Source: Thereva unica (Eukaryota > Arthropoda > Insecta > Diptera > Therevidae). Taken from it: 64,000 bases of DNA. Below, piece after piece: positions 52,872 to 63,599 of the stretch (position 1 is its first letter; the number at the start of each line of letters is the position of its first letter). The DNA lies in NCBI GenBank assembly GCA_949987705.1, contig OX465282.1, positions 41,132,039-41,196,038 on the forward strand, read 5' to 3'. Below the pieces are notes generated by a model. The model was not told the origin of the DNA. It saw nothing but the letters and a program-made list of their open reading frames with translations, and did no database searches. The translations under genes and the position numbers were made by a program.

Positions 52872-53124
52872 AGGGCGTCTCCTGGGCAGGGATGAAGCCC
52901 ACTAAAAGTCCCGCGATGCTATGCAATGGGGGGTGAGCGCGTGCTCGCCTGGAGCAGAGGCACCGTGGTTGTACACCCCCGAGCGAGGATTCGTGGAGGA
53001 TCTGGGATATTTTATGCGCTGCAGTGGCAGACGCTAACACTGCCCCCAAGTCAGGCTCAGCCTTGGGTTGGAGGTCAAGGAGCCTAGACCAGCAGTATTA
53101 ACGTTTTTACTATTTGCGCACCCA

Positions 53125-53143
53125 GATCCTACCGGCTGCGCCA
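53125..53143 (-). other. Primer binding site of gypsy-like element
   Basis: In element orientation TGGCGCAGCCGGTAGGATC starts two bases after the LTR. It resembles the tRNA-Ser-type site of 17.6/297-like elements with one difference. Confidence 0.7.
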
Positions 53144-53145
53144 AT

Positions 53146-54319
53146 TGTTATGTATATATTTTCGTTGTTGTTGGCCCTCTGAGGCTTCACCAATAACAAT
53201 GTTAATTAACAACTTACTGCGATCTATTCTCCTCTTGTTGAATAATGTCTATTAAATACCAGACTGCATATGATGTACACACACTCGACTTTATTTATTT
53301 ATTTTGTTATTTATATTTAGTAGTTTCCTTTTTTGCACATTTACTCTGTTAGTCAAAGGGAATCGACCACTACTCAAAATTCGTTTTTAATAAAATTCTT
53401 TTATCTATCATTTATTTTATAACAATTAACAATAACAAATTTATGTTACAATCATTTACTTTATAACATAACTCGCCTATTATTATTATTTACGTTAATA
53501 AATAACTCGCCACTTATTATCATTTTCTTTATGATATAACTGGCCACTTCGTCTATTTTTATCAGTTACTTTATAATATAGCTTCGTCTATTTTTATTAT
53601 TTACGTTAATATATAAATCGCCACTTCGTTTATTTTTATCATTTACTTTATAACATAACTCGCCTATTATTATTACGTTAATATATAACTCGCCACTTAT
53701 TATTATTTTCTTTATGATATATCTCGCCTATTATTATTACGTTAATATATAACTCGCCACTCGCCCGCCGCGCATGATGGTTAGAACAACACTTAATTAC
53801 TTTAAAGTTTCACCCGCCGGTGGTGGCATGGAAAATTGTCCACCGGCTGGGAAAAACTCGCCCTTGAATTCGTTCCCACCTGCGCAACTTGCTTACCGCG
53901 CGCTTCTCACGCGGCGCATTGCAAGTTGCGCTTGATTATTGTTGGGTGGGTCAAATTACGTTCAAGAAAGTCAAAGTCAAGATCACTGTTTGCCAGAAAA
54001 GCTTGGGAAGGGTGCAAAGGTAATTGCGCACCTTGCAAATCTCACAAAATGCGCGCGGATTAGGTTACGTCTGGAACATTTGTTGAAGTGGAATTTTGTA
54101 CGTTGAAGATTTGTCCGTTAAGGAATTTTGTACATTTGAAAATGGAAATTAGATAATTATTTTCCGTTTAGGATTTGTTGTTCGCAGGGAGCTCATATTG
54201 CATCAAACTCATTAACTGCGAATTTGATGTAAAAGGCTCCCTGTATGAAAGTATATGGGAATTTGTCTAAGGGCTCCGTTTTTCACCGAGAGAGACCCTT
54301 ACAAATTCTGTATGTAACA
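53146..54319 (-). repeat. Gypsy-like 5' LTR (1174 bp)
   Basis: Same length and, as far as read, same sequence as 45110-46283. Confidence 0.93.
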
Positions 54320-55017
54320 CTTGCAAAGAATTTTCACGAGTTACCGCAAGTAACTCTGCTTTATCTTTTATTTTTTAAAAGTGCCGTGGCTGAATTAGCC
54401 TACCGCTATTCAGCTTGGAGTTGGAAGCTAAAAACCGCCACCAGAAACAAAAATTATATTTGTTACGTTTAAATATACGTATATATAAATAATAATATAT
54501 ATATATATATTTAAAGATAAATATTACTCAAATATTTTTTGTAAAAAAGCTGCCTGAAAAACAACACTTTCTCTAAATAATCCTATCACAAAAATCAGCG
54601 GCTAAAAGCCCACCAATTATCTAAGCCCTGATATAAGCGTATCGGAATAATTCCAGATACCAACCTTCTCGGCGAATGTCCAGAGAAGATTAAATTTTTG
54701 ATATCTGCCTCCGAGCCTCGTATCCTTCGCCAAATTCTTGTTGCTGGATATCGAGGCTAGGTGGGGGTAAAATTGCTCAAAACTAGAGCGTAATTCTTAA
54801 TGCTGCTTTCCTACGTTTTCGCTTTCCATATATATATCGTATGTACTAAATTACGATATTGACGCTTTGACGCTTTCCATATTTTAATACTTACTCGCAT
54901 GTCATTATTTTGACACATCCAGTTTGTTTTGTTTAGATTGGGGCAAGGAATGTGGAAAAGGTAACCTTTTCATTTTTAATTTTTTATTTAATTGTTTCGT
55001 CTTTTTAGGACAAAACA
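54320..55017 (-). repeat. BEL 3' LTR, right segment
   Basis: Continues the BEL LTR after the gypsy insertion, beginning with the second CTTG copy and ending GGACAAAACA. In element orientation AAGGGGGGAGTA (55018-55029) follows on the internal side as the purine tract. Confidence 0.93.
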
Positions 55018-55203
55018 TACTCCCCCCTTGTTGATGCGTTGCATCAAGACAAGTTATATGCCCACACCTGCTATCGTGTTATATTAAAAAGTGTATAATT
55101 TTCAATTTATATGTTAATATTTCTTTTCTTAAATTTACATCATTTTCCCTTATTAAATATATTAATTCATAATCCATTTTTTTTTTATGCTGCTTAAATT
55201 TAA

Positions 55204-55890
55204 CTATTCATAACTTTTATAATTATAAAAATGTGATACATAGTCGCGCCTTTTCAGGTGGACCCTTCTACCACCGCCTAACTTAACTATATATTTTTTT
55301 CGTTTGGAGTCGTCGATCCGTTTGTAGGGGATCGAGTGGAGCTGGTGGTGAGTTATTTTGAAAAATACACCTTCGTTGGTTGGCAGCTCATAGACTTTAT
55401 TGTCTAGCTCCGCGGTGCCTTTTTGGGGTGTCGTTTCAAGTGGTGGTGGTGGTGCAATTTGCTGCGTATCGTGACCCTTGGACTGGGTCTCTGAGACACC
55501 TTGTGGAAAGTCAGGTGGGGGTATCGGATGCACAGGATTCTTTACTGGTTCTACCGTTTCTACTGAAGTGCCTGTAAGGTTTCTACCTGGGGTAGACGGT
55601 AGTTCACTGCAGTGTGGAGGTGCGTCCAAGCTGCACTCCCGATCCAGGTTCTCCAGTGCTAGAGGACTTCCTTCTATAATTTCGGCTTCCGGCAAAATGC
55701 CTGGAAGAGTTTTACCTGGAGTAGATGGTAGGTCTCTGTCGGACTTTGGAGAACGTAACGGTGCGTCTAAGCTCAATTCTTCATCAAAGAGATCGGGCTC
55801 CCACATCTCTTCCATCTGCTCGTCAGTTAAAGGATATAACTCTAAATAATTATCTAAATCAAGCTCGACGCTTTCTCCGGTATTGGTCAT
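55204..55890 (-). CDS. BEL accessory ORF in env position (228 aa), function unknown
   Basis: An intact ORF between the pol stop (55989) and the 3' LTR, starting 98 nt after pol at ATG 55890. The protein starts MTNTGESVELDLDNYLELYP, is acidic and Pro/Ser-rich through about residue 160, and has two related segments (SLDAPLRSPKSDRDLPSTPG and SLDAPPHCSELPSTPG). Its C-terminal 60 residues are basic and look folded (VFFKITHHQLHSIPYKRIDD, YIVKLGGGRRVHLKRRDYV). It has no signal peptide, membrane segment or Cys pattern, so it does not look like an envelope protein. I do not recognise the family. A regulatory or nucleic-acid-binding role is possible from the charge pattern only. Expression would need a spliced or internal transcript. 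Confidence 0.75.
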   Translation of the reverse strand: MTNTGESVELDLDNYLELYPLTDEQMEEMWEPDLFDEELSLDAPLRSPKSDRDLPSTPGKTLPGILPEAEIIEGSPLALENLDRECSLDAPPHCSELPSTPGRNLTGTSVETVEPVKNPVHPIPPPDFPQGVSETQSKGHDTQQIAPPPPLETTPQKGTAELDNKVYELPTNEGVFFKITHHQLHSIPYKRIDDSKRKKYIVKLGGGRRVHLKRRDYVSHFYNYKSYE

Positions 55891-55988
55891 GTTTCTTTTT
55901 GTATTCGCGCTGTGAAAAGAATAATACTATCTTTAGTCATGTTTGTCTTATACTAACATAAACTGGGACGGACGACATGTACACCATT

Positions 55989-58900
55989 TCATGCGGACAA
56001 TACACAGAGTTTATTGATGGGTCTTTTTGAAGTGGTAGTGCTTGTCTTCACGGTAACTACCCTGACTTGTCCATCCACCCCGGGATGGATCTCCTTTATT
56101 ATCCCTAAGGGCCATTGATTAGGTGGCCTGTTGCTGTCCATAATGATCGCCACTTGTCCAACCTTTACGTTGGGTTGCTTTATTTGCCATTTCGATCTGG
56201 TTTGCAGTTGAACCAGATAATCGTGGGACCAATGTTTCCAAAATCTTTGAACAGTTTGTTGTATTTGTTTCCATCTATCTGTATACTTCATATTTCCCGA
56301 TGTGAAGTCTGGTTCTGGAATAGCCGTCATATGTCTCCCAATCAAGAAATGTCCCGGCGTGAGAATTTCTAAGTTTGATGGATCAGCTGAGAGGAGACAT
56401 AAAGGCCACGAGTTTAGGCAGGATTCGATCTGGATGAGCAATGTATTCAGCTCTTCGAAGGTAAGTATTTTCTCGCATGTGGCTCTTTTTAGATGATATT
56501 TGATTCTTTTTATTCCAGCTTCCCAGATTCCTCCGAAATGTGGAGCTGATGGAGGATTGAAATGCCATTGAATTCCATCGTTGGCCAATTTGGCCGCGGC
56601 TTCAGTGGCAGCGCTTTCTACAGCTTTTCTTAACTGAGCTTGTAGCTGCTTATTAGCGCCGACAAAATTCGTGCCATTATCTGAATAAATGTGACGGCAC
56701 TGCCCTCGCCGTCCTATAAATCTCTTAAGGGCTGCAAGGAAAGCATCAGTGGACATATCTGACGCTACTTCGATATGTATAGCCTTAGTGCTCATACATA
56801 TGAAGATGCAGAAATACCCCTTGTAGATTTTTGAGCCCTTGTGTTTTGACATCTTCAGCTCGCAAGGTCCAGCGTAGTCAATACCAACATTTTCAAATGT
56901 GTTGGCTCTTGTAACCCTTGCTCTGGGTAGCTCACCCATTAATTGTCTTGGACTCGCTGCACGATATCTCATACACCTTACGCACTTGTATATGCGCTCC
57001 TTGACGACTGCCAATCCATTTATTACCCAGAATTCATTTCTGATGTTGGTCAGCACTAGGTGAGCTCCGCCGTGTATCGTCACCTTGTGATAATGGTCAA
57101 TGATAAGATTCGTTAAATGATGCCTTCCGTGCAGGATCATTGGATGTCGCTGATTGTATTGCAGGTCCGAATAATGTAACCTGCCGCCAATTCTCAATGT
57201 GCCATCTGTCGCTATAAAGGGGTTCAACCTTTTTAGCCGACTCTGCCTATTGATGGCTTTCATGCTTTCTAATTGTTTGTACTCGTCGCCAAACATCATT
57301 TTTTGAGCCATTCGGACTAGCTTGATTTTCGCGTTTTCGATCTCCTCTGCTAAGATCTGCGAATGCCGACGGTGTTCTTTTTTACGACAATTGCTTGCAA
57401 ACCGACAACAGTAGGCGACGACTCGCAATGTTTTTGTATACGACGAGAATTTCATCCACCATTCGTCCTCTTGGGGTTGAATGGTCAGCAACACATGCGC
57501 TGTAGTCTTGGCTTCCAATTCCGTGTTAAATTCGTTTGAAATTTCTTTCGGCCACTTGTCTTCTGGTTCTTCTAACCAGCTGGGGCCACGCCACCATATG
57601 GTAGCGTTCTTCAGCTTTGCTGGCAACAATCCTCTTGAAGCTATATCCGCTGGATTTTCCTTGGTTGAAACATATTGCCACGACGTGTTTAAAGCGTTTT
57701 CGTTTATTTCCACCGTGCGGTTTGCTACAAAGGTTTTCCACCTCCGTGGCAAACCCTTTAGCCAAGCAAGGACTACTTTCGAATCCGTCCAACATTGACT
57801 GTATATGTTTCCCAGATGCATATCTTCCCTTGCTTGTTTGATTAATCGGCTTAATAATACAGCACCGCACAATTCCAAACGAGGAAGCGACATGGGTTTA
57901 ATTGGAGCCACTCGTGTTTTTGCCATAAGAAGAGATACGGCTATTTTACCTTCCGTACTAATTGTTCGCATATAGACCACAGCTGCATATGCTTTAGTTG
58001 ATGCATCGCAAAAACCTATGAGTTGAGACTCTCGTATTGTTTGATCAATATTTATCCATCGTGGCAACTTTATGTCTTGGATATGCTGTAATTGATCTTT
58101 GAATTGGGTCCATTCCTCTTGTATATCTTCGTCTACTGTCTCATCCCAATTGGACCCCGTAATCCAAATCCTTTGCATCAGCAACTTCGCTACTACCACA
58201 CAGGGAGTGATCCAACCAAGTGGGTCGAATAATTTGGCAACCTCCGACAATATTCTCCTCTTGGTCGTTGCCAATTTTTGGAATTCTTCCAGCTTTATGG
58301 CGTAGGAAAAATAGTCCTCTGCTGGGTGCCAATAAATGCCCAAAGCCTTTATGCGTTCGTCCTCCTTCACCTGAAGGGGTAATTGGAGTTCGCAATCTTC
58401 GGGGGGAATCGTTTTTAACAGATCGTGATGGTTCGCTGCCCATTTTCGTAAATGGAAACCACCGCCTTTCAACAGCCCAATCAATTGGCGTTGTAGCTCA
58501 ATAACATCTTGTAACGTGTCTCCGCCAGTTAAGACGTCGTCTACGTAAAAGTCTGTGAGGGTGACCTTTGATGCCTTGGAGTACTGCTGCTGATCATCGC
58601 GTGCCAATGTCTGCAACGTTTTAATTGCTAAGTATGGGGCTGACGTTGTCCCGAATGTTACGGTGTGCAATTCATACTCCTTGATCGGTTCCGTCCGTCC
58701 ATTCCTCCATAGGATGGTCTGGTATTTCCGATCGTTTGGATGAACGAGAATCATCCTATACATTTTCTCGATATCAGCCGTTATTGCGTATCGATACTTG
58801 CGCCATTTTAATAATGTAGAGAATAACTTTGGTTGTAGCGTGGGACCTGTTAACATCTGCTGATTTAACCCATTACCATTTGAGCTTCGTGCGGAGGCGT

Positions 58901-61223
58901 CAAACACCACGCGCACTTTCGTCGTGGTGCTCTCCTTTACCACGGCGTGATGTGGCATGTAGTACCGTTGAATTTCACGCTGCTTGATTTCCTTCATGTG
59001 ACCTAGCTCTAAGTACTCCTGAAGACACTGATAGTATGATGTCTTCATTGTAGGCCTGTCGGCTAACTTTTTCTCCAATTGCATTAACCTTGATGTTGCC
59101 TGCCTTTTGGAGTCTCCGAGTGTGGGGGGCTCGCCATTTCTAAATGGTAATCTGACTTCGTACCGTCCATTCGGTAGCCGCTTGGAGGTCTCGTTGTAGA
59201 ATCGTTCACACTGCTCCTCCTCATTTGTCAATATCCTCGTATGAGGCAATTCTTCTTGTTCCCAGAACTTCTTCAATTGCTCATGCAGCTCTGTTGATGC
59301 GTCCCTCTGCGTTGTAAATGCAGAGAAACTCGTGTTGTTCCCATGTCTGGTGGCTGCTGGTAATTTTCCAAACATGATCCACCCAAGACTGGTTTTCTGC
59401 AAAACGATTGTTCCTTTCGGTCCCTTTCGCAACCCGGCTTCCACGATATCTGCATATACACTCACGCCAAGTAGCAGGTCGATGCGACCTCGATCCATGA
59501 ACTGGGGATCGGCTAATTCCAGTCCGTCGAGACATGACCAATCGTTTTTGTGGATCTGCTTTGGTGGAAATGCGTTGGCAATGTTTTTGATAACGTACGC
59601 TTGCATCTCGCTCACGTATCTAGATTTTGACATTGAAACTATCGTGAATTTCGCCAACTTATTCGAAGTTGCTACCTTTGTAAAGTCCACTCCATTAATA
59701 TGCATGGACGCCGAGACGACCTCTGGTCGTAGGGATTGAAACGCAGATTCTGTTATGAGCGAACACTGTGACCCTGGGTCAATGAGAGCACGTAGGGTCA
59801 GGCTGTTGCCATGCTGGTCCTTTACCTTAACCAGAGCCGTTGCTAACATTGACTGTGTCGTATTCATGTTGAAATTACATGTTGCCACAGTTGGTTCAAT
59901 GTCTTTTGCGGCTGGTGATGCTAGGTGGCCAGTCACCTTTGCATTTCTTGCCTCTTCCTTGTGAAGCAATAAATGATGCCTTCTTTGGCATCTGGGACAT
60001 TTGCTCGTACTTCTGCAAAGTCTGCTGTGATGCGGCTTGAAACATAGAAAGCATAGCCTATGCCTTGCTACCCACTGGACTCTGGCCTCAGCGGATAGCG
60101 CTTTAAATGATCCGCACTGCGATAATGAATGTTCCTTATGACACATTCTGCATTGAAGAGTTTCTATACCTCCTCCTTGTCCGCGTCTATGCTGCTTTGT
60201 TGCATTGACGCCTTGCTGCTGAGTATGGTAACTAGTAGTCTTGTGCCGTGCCTGCTCCGGCTTGCGAATCTCTTGATTCAACTTACTACTATGACCATCT
60301 TTGATCGCCTCTAAACTTCTATATCTTTCCTCTAGAAATTTAGTCAAATCCTTAAGTGCTGGTAACTCATCGGATTTGGCGATCAACTGCTCCCATAAAT
60401 GACGGGTTTTTTCTGGGAGCCTTTGCGCTGTGATATACACGAAAATAGGGTCCCAATCTAGGATGCTTACCTTAAGCACCTGCAGTGCATGCCGTATGCG
60501 ATGCAGTTCGTCAAGCAAGGTTCGTAATTCCTTGTGTGACTCTGTCCTGATCGCGTTGGGATTGAATAATTGCTTGAGTTGTGCGTATATCAACAGTCTC
60601 CTTTTGTTATACCGCTTACACAATAAATCCCAAGCTGCTGCGTAGTTTTCTGATGTCATGTCGAACGAGTCCAAGTCTCTTCGGGCTTCCCCTGTTAGAC
60701 TACTCTTTAAATAGTGTAATTTATCGACTGGCATCAGACGACCCTCATTGTGTATCAATGAGACATACCGGTCGTGAAATGTTCTCCACGATGTGTACTG
60801 GCCATCGAACTTAGGAATCTCCAGGGTTGGTAATTTTACCAAGGCCCTTGGTGATCCTGATTGTTCGCCATCGTGAGTGGTCTGATCGACAATTATCGAC
60901 TGTGCACTATCGCTGGTGCTCAGTGCGTCCTGCAGATCTCCGAGGAATTCGGAATAAGTTTCCTCGAATTCCGAGAATTCCTCTCCCTGCAAGTAGCCTG
61001 TCACAATAGATTTAATTTTTGAATCGCTAATTGTATCTAAATCAGCTGCCCCGATTTCTGCATGGTTGCTATTAAATTTCTTTGCAATAACTTTAATGCT
61101 GTCTAATTTACCCTTAATATAGCCCGGCGTACGCCTGGGCTTTGGTGTCTTTTTGTAGTTGGATATTGTCTGATCCAACTGTGCCTTATAGACACCCTGC
61201 TGTTGTACTATACCTTTCATCAT
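55989..61223 (-). CDS. BEL/Pao Gag-Pol polyprotein
   Basis: An intact 1744-aa ORF. Rough residues: coiled N-terminus (YKAQLDQTISNYKKTPK); DUF1759-type Gag about 130-330; Cys/His knuckles about 355-425 (CRMCHKEHSLSQC, CFLCFKPHHSRLC, CPRCQRRHHLLLH); protease RALIDPGSQCSLITE near 475; reverse transcriptase with ITADIEKMYRMILV near 825 and FYVDDVLTG near 905; RNase H FCDASTKAYAAVVY near 1095; integrase with a His/Cys finger (about 1395-1440, IYKCVRCMRYRA) and DDE residues in GIDYAGP, IYSDNGTNFVGAN and FGGIWEAGIKR (about 1460-1580). The single-ORF layout is normal for BEL/Pao. The start Met at 61223 is followed by a second Met; either may be used. No lesion seen, so it is potentially active. Confidence 0.96.
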   Translation of the reverse strand: MMKGIVQQQGVYKAQLDQTISNYKKTPKPRRTPGYIKGKLDSIKVIAKKFNSNHAEIGAADLDTISDSKIKSIVTGYLQGEEFSEFEETYSEFLGDLQDALSTSDSAQSIIVDQTTHDGEQSGSPRALVKLPTLEIPKFDGQYTSWRTFHDRYVSLIHNEGRLMPVDKLHYLKSSLTGEARRDLDSFDMTSENYAAAWDLLCKRYNKRRLLIYAQLKQLFNPNAIRTESHKELRTLLDELHRIRHALQVLKVSILDWDPIFVYITAQRLPEKTRHLWEQLIAKSDELPALKDLTKFLEERYRSLEAIKDGHSSKLNQEIRKPEQARHKTTSYHTQQQGVNATKQHRRGQGGGIETLQCRMCHKEHSLSQCGSFKALSAEARVQWVARHRLCFLCFKPHHSRLCRSTSKCPRCQRRHHLLLHKEEARNAKVTGHLASPAAKDIEPTVATCNFNMNTTQSMLATALVKVKDQHGNSLTLRALIDPGSQCSLITESAFQSLRPEVVSASMHINGVDFTKVATSNKLAKFTIVSMSKSRYVSEMQAYVIKNIANAFPPKQIHKNDWSCLDGLELADPQFMDRGRIDLLLGVSVYADIVEAGLRKGPKGTIVLQKTSLGWIMFGKLPAATRHGNNTSFSAFTTQRDASTELHEQLKKFWEQEELPHTRILTNEEEQCERFYNETSKRLPNGRYEVRLPFRNGEPPTLGDSKRQATSRLMQLEKKLADRPTMKTSYYQCLQEYLELGHMKEIKQREIQRYYMPHHAVVKESTTTKVRVVFDASARSSNGNGLNQQMLTGPTLQPKLFSTLLKWRKYRYAITADIEKMYRMILVHPNDRKYQTILWRNGRTEPIKEYELHTVTFGTTSAPYLAIKTLQTLARDDQQQYSKASKVTLTDFYVDDVLTGGDTLQDVIELQRQLIGLLKGGGFHLRKWAANHHDLLKTIPPEDCELQLPLQVKEDERIKALGIYWHPAEDYFSYAIKLEEFQKLATTKRRILSEVAKLFDPLGWITPCVVVAKLLMQRIWITGSNWDETVDEDIQEEWTQFKDQLQHIQDIKLPRWINIDQTIRESQLIGFCDASTKAYAAVVYMRTISTEGKIAVSLLMAKTRVAPIKPMSLPRLELCGAVLLSRLIKQAREDMHLGNIYSQCWTDSKVVLAWLKGLPRRWKTFVANRTVEINENALNTSWQYVSTKENPADIASRGLLPAKLKNATIWWRGPSWLEEPEDKWPKEISNEFNTELEAKTTAHVLLTIQPQEDEWWMKFSSYTKTLRVVAYCCRFASNCRKKEHRRHSQILAEEIENAKIKLVRMAQKMMFGDEYKQLESMKAINRQSRLKRLNPFIATDGTLRIGGRLHYSDLQYNQRHPMILHGRHHLTNLIIDHYHKVTIHGGAHLVLTNIRNEFWVINGLAVVKERIYKCVRCMRYRAASPRQLMGELPRARVTRANTFENVGIDYAGPCELKMSKHKGSKIYKGYFCIFICMSTKAIHIEVASDMSTDAFLAALKRFIGRRGQCRHIYSDNGTNFVGANKQLQAQLRKAVESAATEAAAKLANDGIQWHFNPPSAPHFGGIWEAGIKRIKYHLKRATCEKILTFEELNTLLIQIESCLNSWPLCLLSADPSNLEILTPGHFLIGRHMTAIPEPDFTSGNMKYTDRWKQIQQTVQRFWKHWSHDYLVQLQTRSKWQIKQPNVKVGQVAIIMDSNRPPNQWPLGIIKEIHPGVDGQVRVVTVKTSTTTSKRPINKLCVLSA

Positions 61224-61317
61224 GGAAACCCTGGGTTAATTATAAGAAGGAATATTTGGATCGCGTAATGACTACTCGAGAAGAAAACAAGAAATATATT
61301 TGTATCACTGCTACCTA

Positions 61318-61334
61318 TCCGGCTCGAAGGACCA
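61318..61334 (-). other. tRNA-Tyr primer binding site of BEL
   Basis: TCCGGCTCGAAGGACCA on the plus strand is identical to the site at 2975-2991. One base (A, 61335) separates it from the LTR. Confidence 0.85.
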
Positions 61335-61335
61335 A

Positions 61336-63126
61336 TGTTACGGCGTCACTTTCCTAAAACCGGTTAAAGACCTGGTGTTAGGAGGTGATCGTCGTAATAA
61401 TTAAAAAATAGCTGAAATGTAGGATAGGTGCCGGCTGCTCTAAATAAAAGAGTCTAAGGTCCGTTTGACACAAATATATTTCTCCTATAAATTATAAATT
61501 CTAATTAAATCTATGCTTAAAATTATCTCTACGTTACTCGACTTCTTTGCTTTAAAATAAAAATTTGAATAAAAATACAGCTGGTCTTCTCCAAATATTC
61601 CTTGAAGTACTGCCTCAATCAGGTAAATCCGCTGTGTATCCAACCTCGGGGGGGGGTGCTTCAGGAGAAGAATTTCCACTAATCTTTAAATAAAATTATG
61701 AATTTTATTATTATTTAAATATGGTTGGATATCCCAAACCATAAAAATTTCACTTTGCTTGATGAGTCTTGTATGGCTCTTGTCCTATACAAGCTCACGT
61801 GAAATCGCCTAAAACAGGTGTAAACCGGAGGAAGATCCTGGTTCAAACTTGTCTGTAATGAACTCACTAATGGTGTTATCAATTTATAACCAGAAGAATA
61901 TACTGGTGCTCTCTACACAATTTATATACAACAAAGTTGTGATAAATGGAGTAAATTTACTTCGCCGAATTGTTTACAACAATTTATAAATCAGAAAAAA
62001 TATTCTGATGCCCTCTATGCAACTTGTATATTACAAAGTTGCTAGAAAATGGAGTAAATTTACTTCGCCGACTTGGTTATAACAATTTATAAGCAAAAAA
62101 TATTCTGCTGCACTCTATGCAACTTGTATCTTACAAAGTTGCTAGAAATTAACGTAAATTTACTTCGCCGAATTGTTTACAACAATTTATAAATCAGAAA
62201 ACATATTCTGATGCCCTCTATGCAACTTATATATTACAAATGTGCTAGAAAATGAAGTAAATTTACTGCGCTGAATTGTTTATACCAATTTATATCCAGA
62301 TGAATATTCTGGTGCACTCTACGCAACTTGTATACAACAAAGTTGCTAGAGACTGGAATTGTTATTAAATCGAATTTAATAACTCCAATACCTGGCGGAA
62401 TAATTCCAACCAGAGGACTTAAATTGCTTGCAAAGAATTTTCACGAGTTACCGCAAGTAACTCTGCTTTATCTTTTATTTTTTAAAAGTGCCGTGGCTGA
62501 ATTAGCCTACCGCTATTCAGCTTGGAGTTGGAAGCTAAAAACCGCCACCAGAAACAAAAATTATATTTGTTACGTTTAAATATACGTATATATAAATAAT
62601 AATATATATATATATATATTTAAAGATAAATATTACTCAAATATTTTTTGTAAAAAAGCTGCCTGAAAAACAACACTTTCTCTAAATAATCCTATCACAA
62701 AAATCAGCGGCTAAAAGCCCACCAATTATCTAAGCCCTGATATAAGCGTATCGGAATAATTCCAGATACCAACCTTCTCGGCGAATGTCCAGAGAAGATT
62801 AAATTTTTGATATCTGCCTCCGAGCCTCGTATCCTTCGCCAAATTCTTGTTGCTGGATATCGAGGCTAGGTGGGGGTAAAATTGCTCAAAACTAGAGCGT
62901 AATTCTTAATGCTGCTTTCCTACGTTTTCGCTTTCCATATATATATCGTATGAACTAAATTACGATATTGACGCTTTGACGCTTTCCATATTTTAATACT
63001 TACTCGCATGTCATTATTTTGACACATCCAGTTTGTTTTGTTTAGATTGGGGCAAGGAATGTGGAAAAGGTAGCCTTTTCATTTTTAATTTTTTATTTAA
63101 TTGTTTCGTCTTTTTAGGACAAAACA
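61336..63126 (-). repeat. BEL 5' LTR (1791 bp)
   Basis: Uninterrupted LTR from TGTTACGG to AAAACA. It carries the same array of about five 100-bp hairpin units at about 61890-62360, an (AT)-rich tract near 62580-62625, and small differences from the 3' LTR (for example TGACAC versus TGATAC near 61470, and GAACTA versus GTACTA near 62952). Confidence 0.95.
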
Positions 63127-63131
63127 CTCTA

Positions 63132-63536
63132 TACATATATGTCCATTAGTGTTACGGTCGACCGAGGCTTTGTTATCTTCTTTATATTCTCTCAAACCGG
63201 GAGAAATTTCATAGTCGACCTGTTTCTTCTCGTAAGGATGCATGCAGCGTCTTTAAGCGTCTCAATTGAAGCTGATTTGTCTTCCTCAGAGAATCCTCTT
63301 AAAGCCATAAGTTTGGTTTCTAAAACTTCGCTCACAGCCTTTAATCGTTCATTATCATAATTTGAAGATTCAGTCTTCAAAACAGTCTTTAATGTACCTG
63401 TTTCATTATTATCCCCCATAGATTTTTCCATACTATGCATATTTCTTTTATGACGTAAAAAGTTATCCCGACGAGTAAAAAAATTACCGCAGATAGGACA
63501 CTCCATCATGTGTGACAGTGTATATGCTTTTATCAT
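63132..63536 (-). pseudogene. C2H2 zinc-finger coding sequence, upstream half
   Basis: The frame from 63536 reads MMECPICGNFFTRRDNFLRH then KRNMH, a C2H2 finger, followed by an acidic region and a helical stretch (LKAVSEVLETKLMALRGFSE) and ends at 63192. An overlapping frame, one base off, continues from about 63250 to the insertion site and ends with NGHICIE, the first cysteine of a second finger whose remainder is at 43950-44015. The frame change may be a decay mutation or a missed splice. The fingers resemble each other (FTRRDNFLRH, FSRRDSLRRH). Confidence 0.7.
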
Positions 63537-63599
63537 AAAATCAGTTAGTACCTTGACTTATATAGAAAGAGGGAGATTAGAAGGAGGGAAAGGAGGAAG

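Larger units (their letters stand above)
45110..54319 (-). mobile_element. Complete gypsy-like Ty3 retrotransposon
   Basis: A 9210-bp element with two 1174-bp LTRs that look identical on reading (45110-46283 and 53146-54319). The target duplication is CTTG (45106-45109 and 54320-54323). It has a tRNA-Ser-type primer site, a purine tract, gag and pol. No env ORF: 46284-46755 between pol and the 3' LTR is non-coding. Identity of the LTRs and its location inside the BEL LTR make it the youngest insertion here. Confidence 0.95.
44016..63126 (-). mobile_element. BEL/Pao retrotransposon, interrupted by a gypsy-like element
   Basis: The ends TGTTACGG and AAAACA, with CTCTA duplicated at 44011-44015 and 63127-63131, define the insertion exactly. 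Without the nested gypsy (45110-54319) and its CTTG copy the BEL is about 9.9 kb: 3' LTR, accessory ORF, gag-pol ORF, primer site, 5' LTR. The two LTRs differ by only a few bases, so the insertion is fairly young. The polyprotein is intact, but the 3' LTR is split. Confidence 0.95.

Noticed and set aside
52342..52905. 187-aa plus-strand ORF opposite gypsy-like Gag
   Set aside because: Antisense shadow of gag with no recognised motif.
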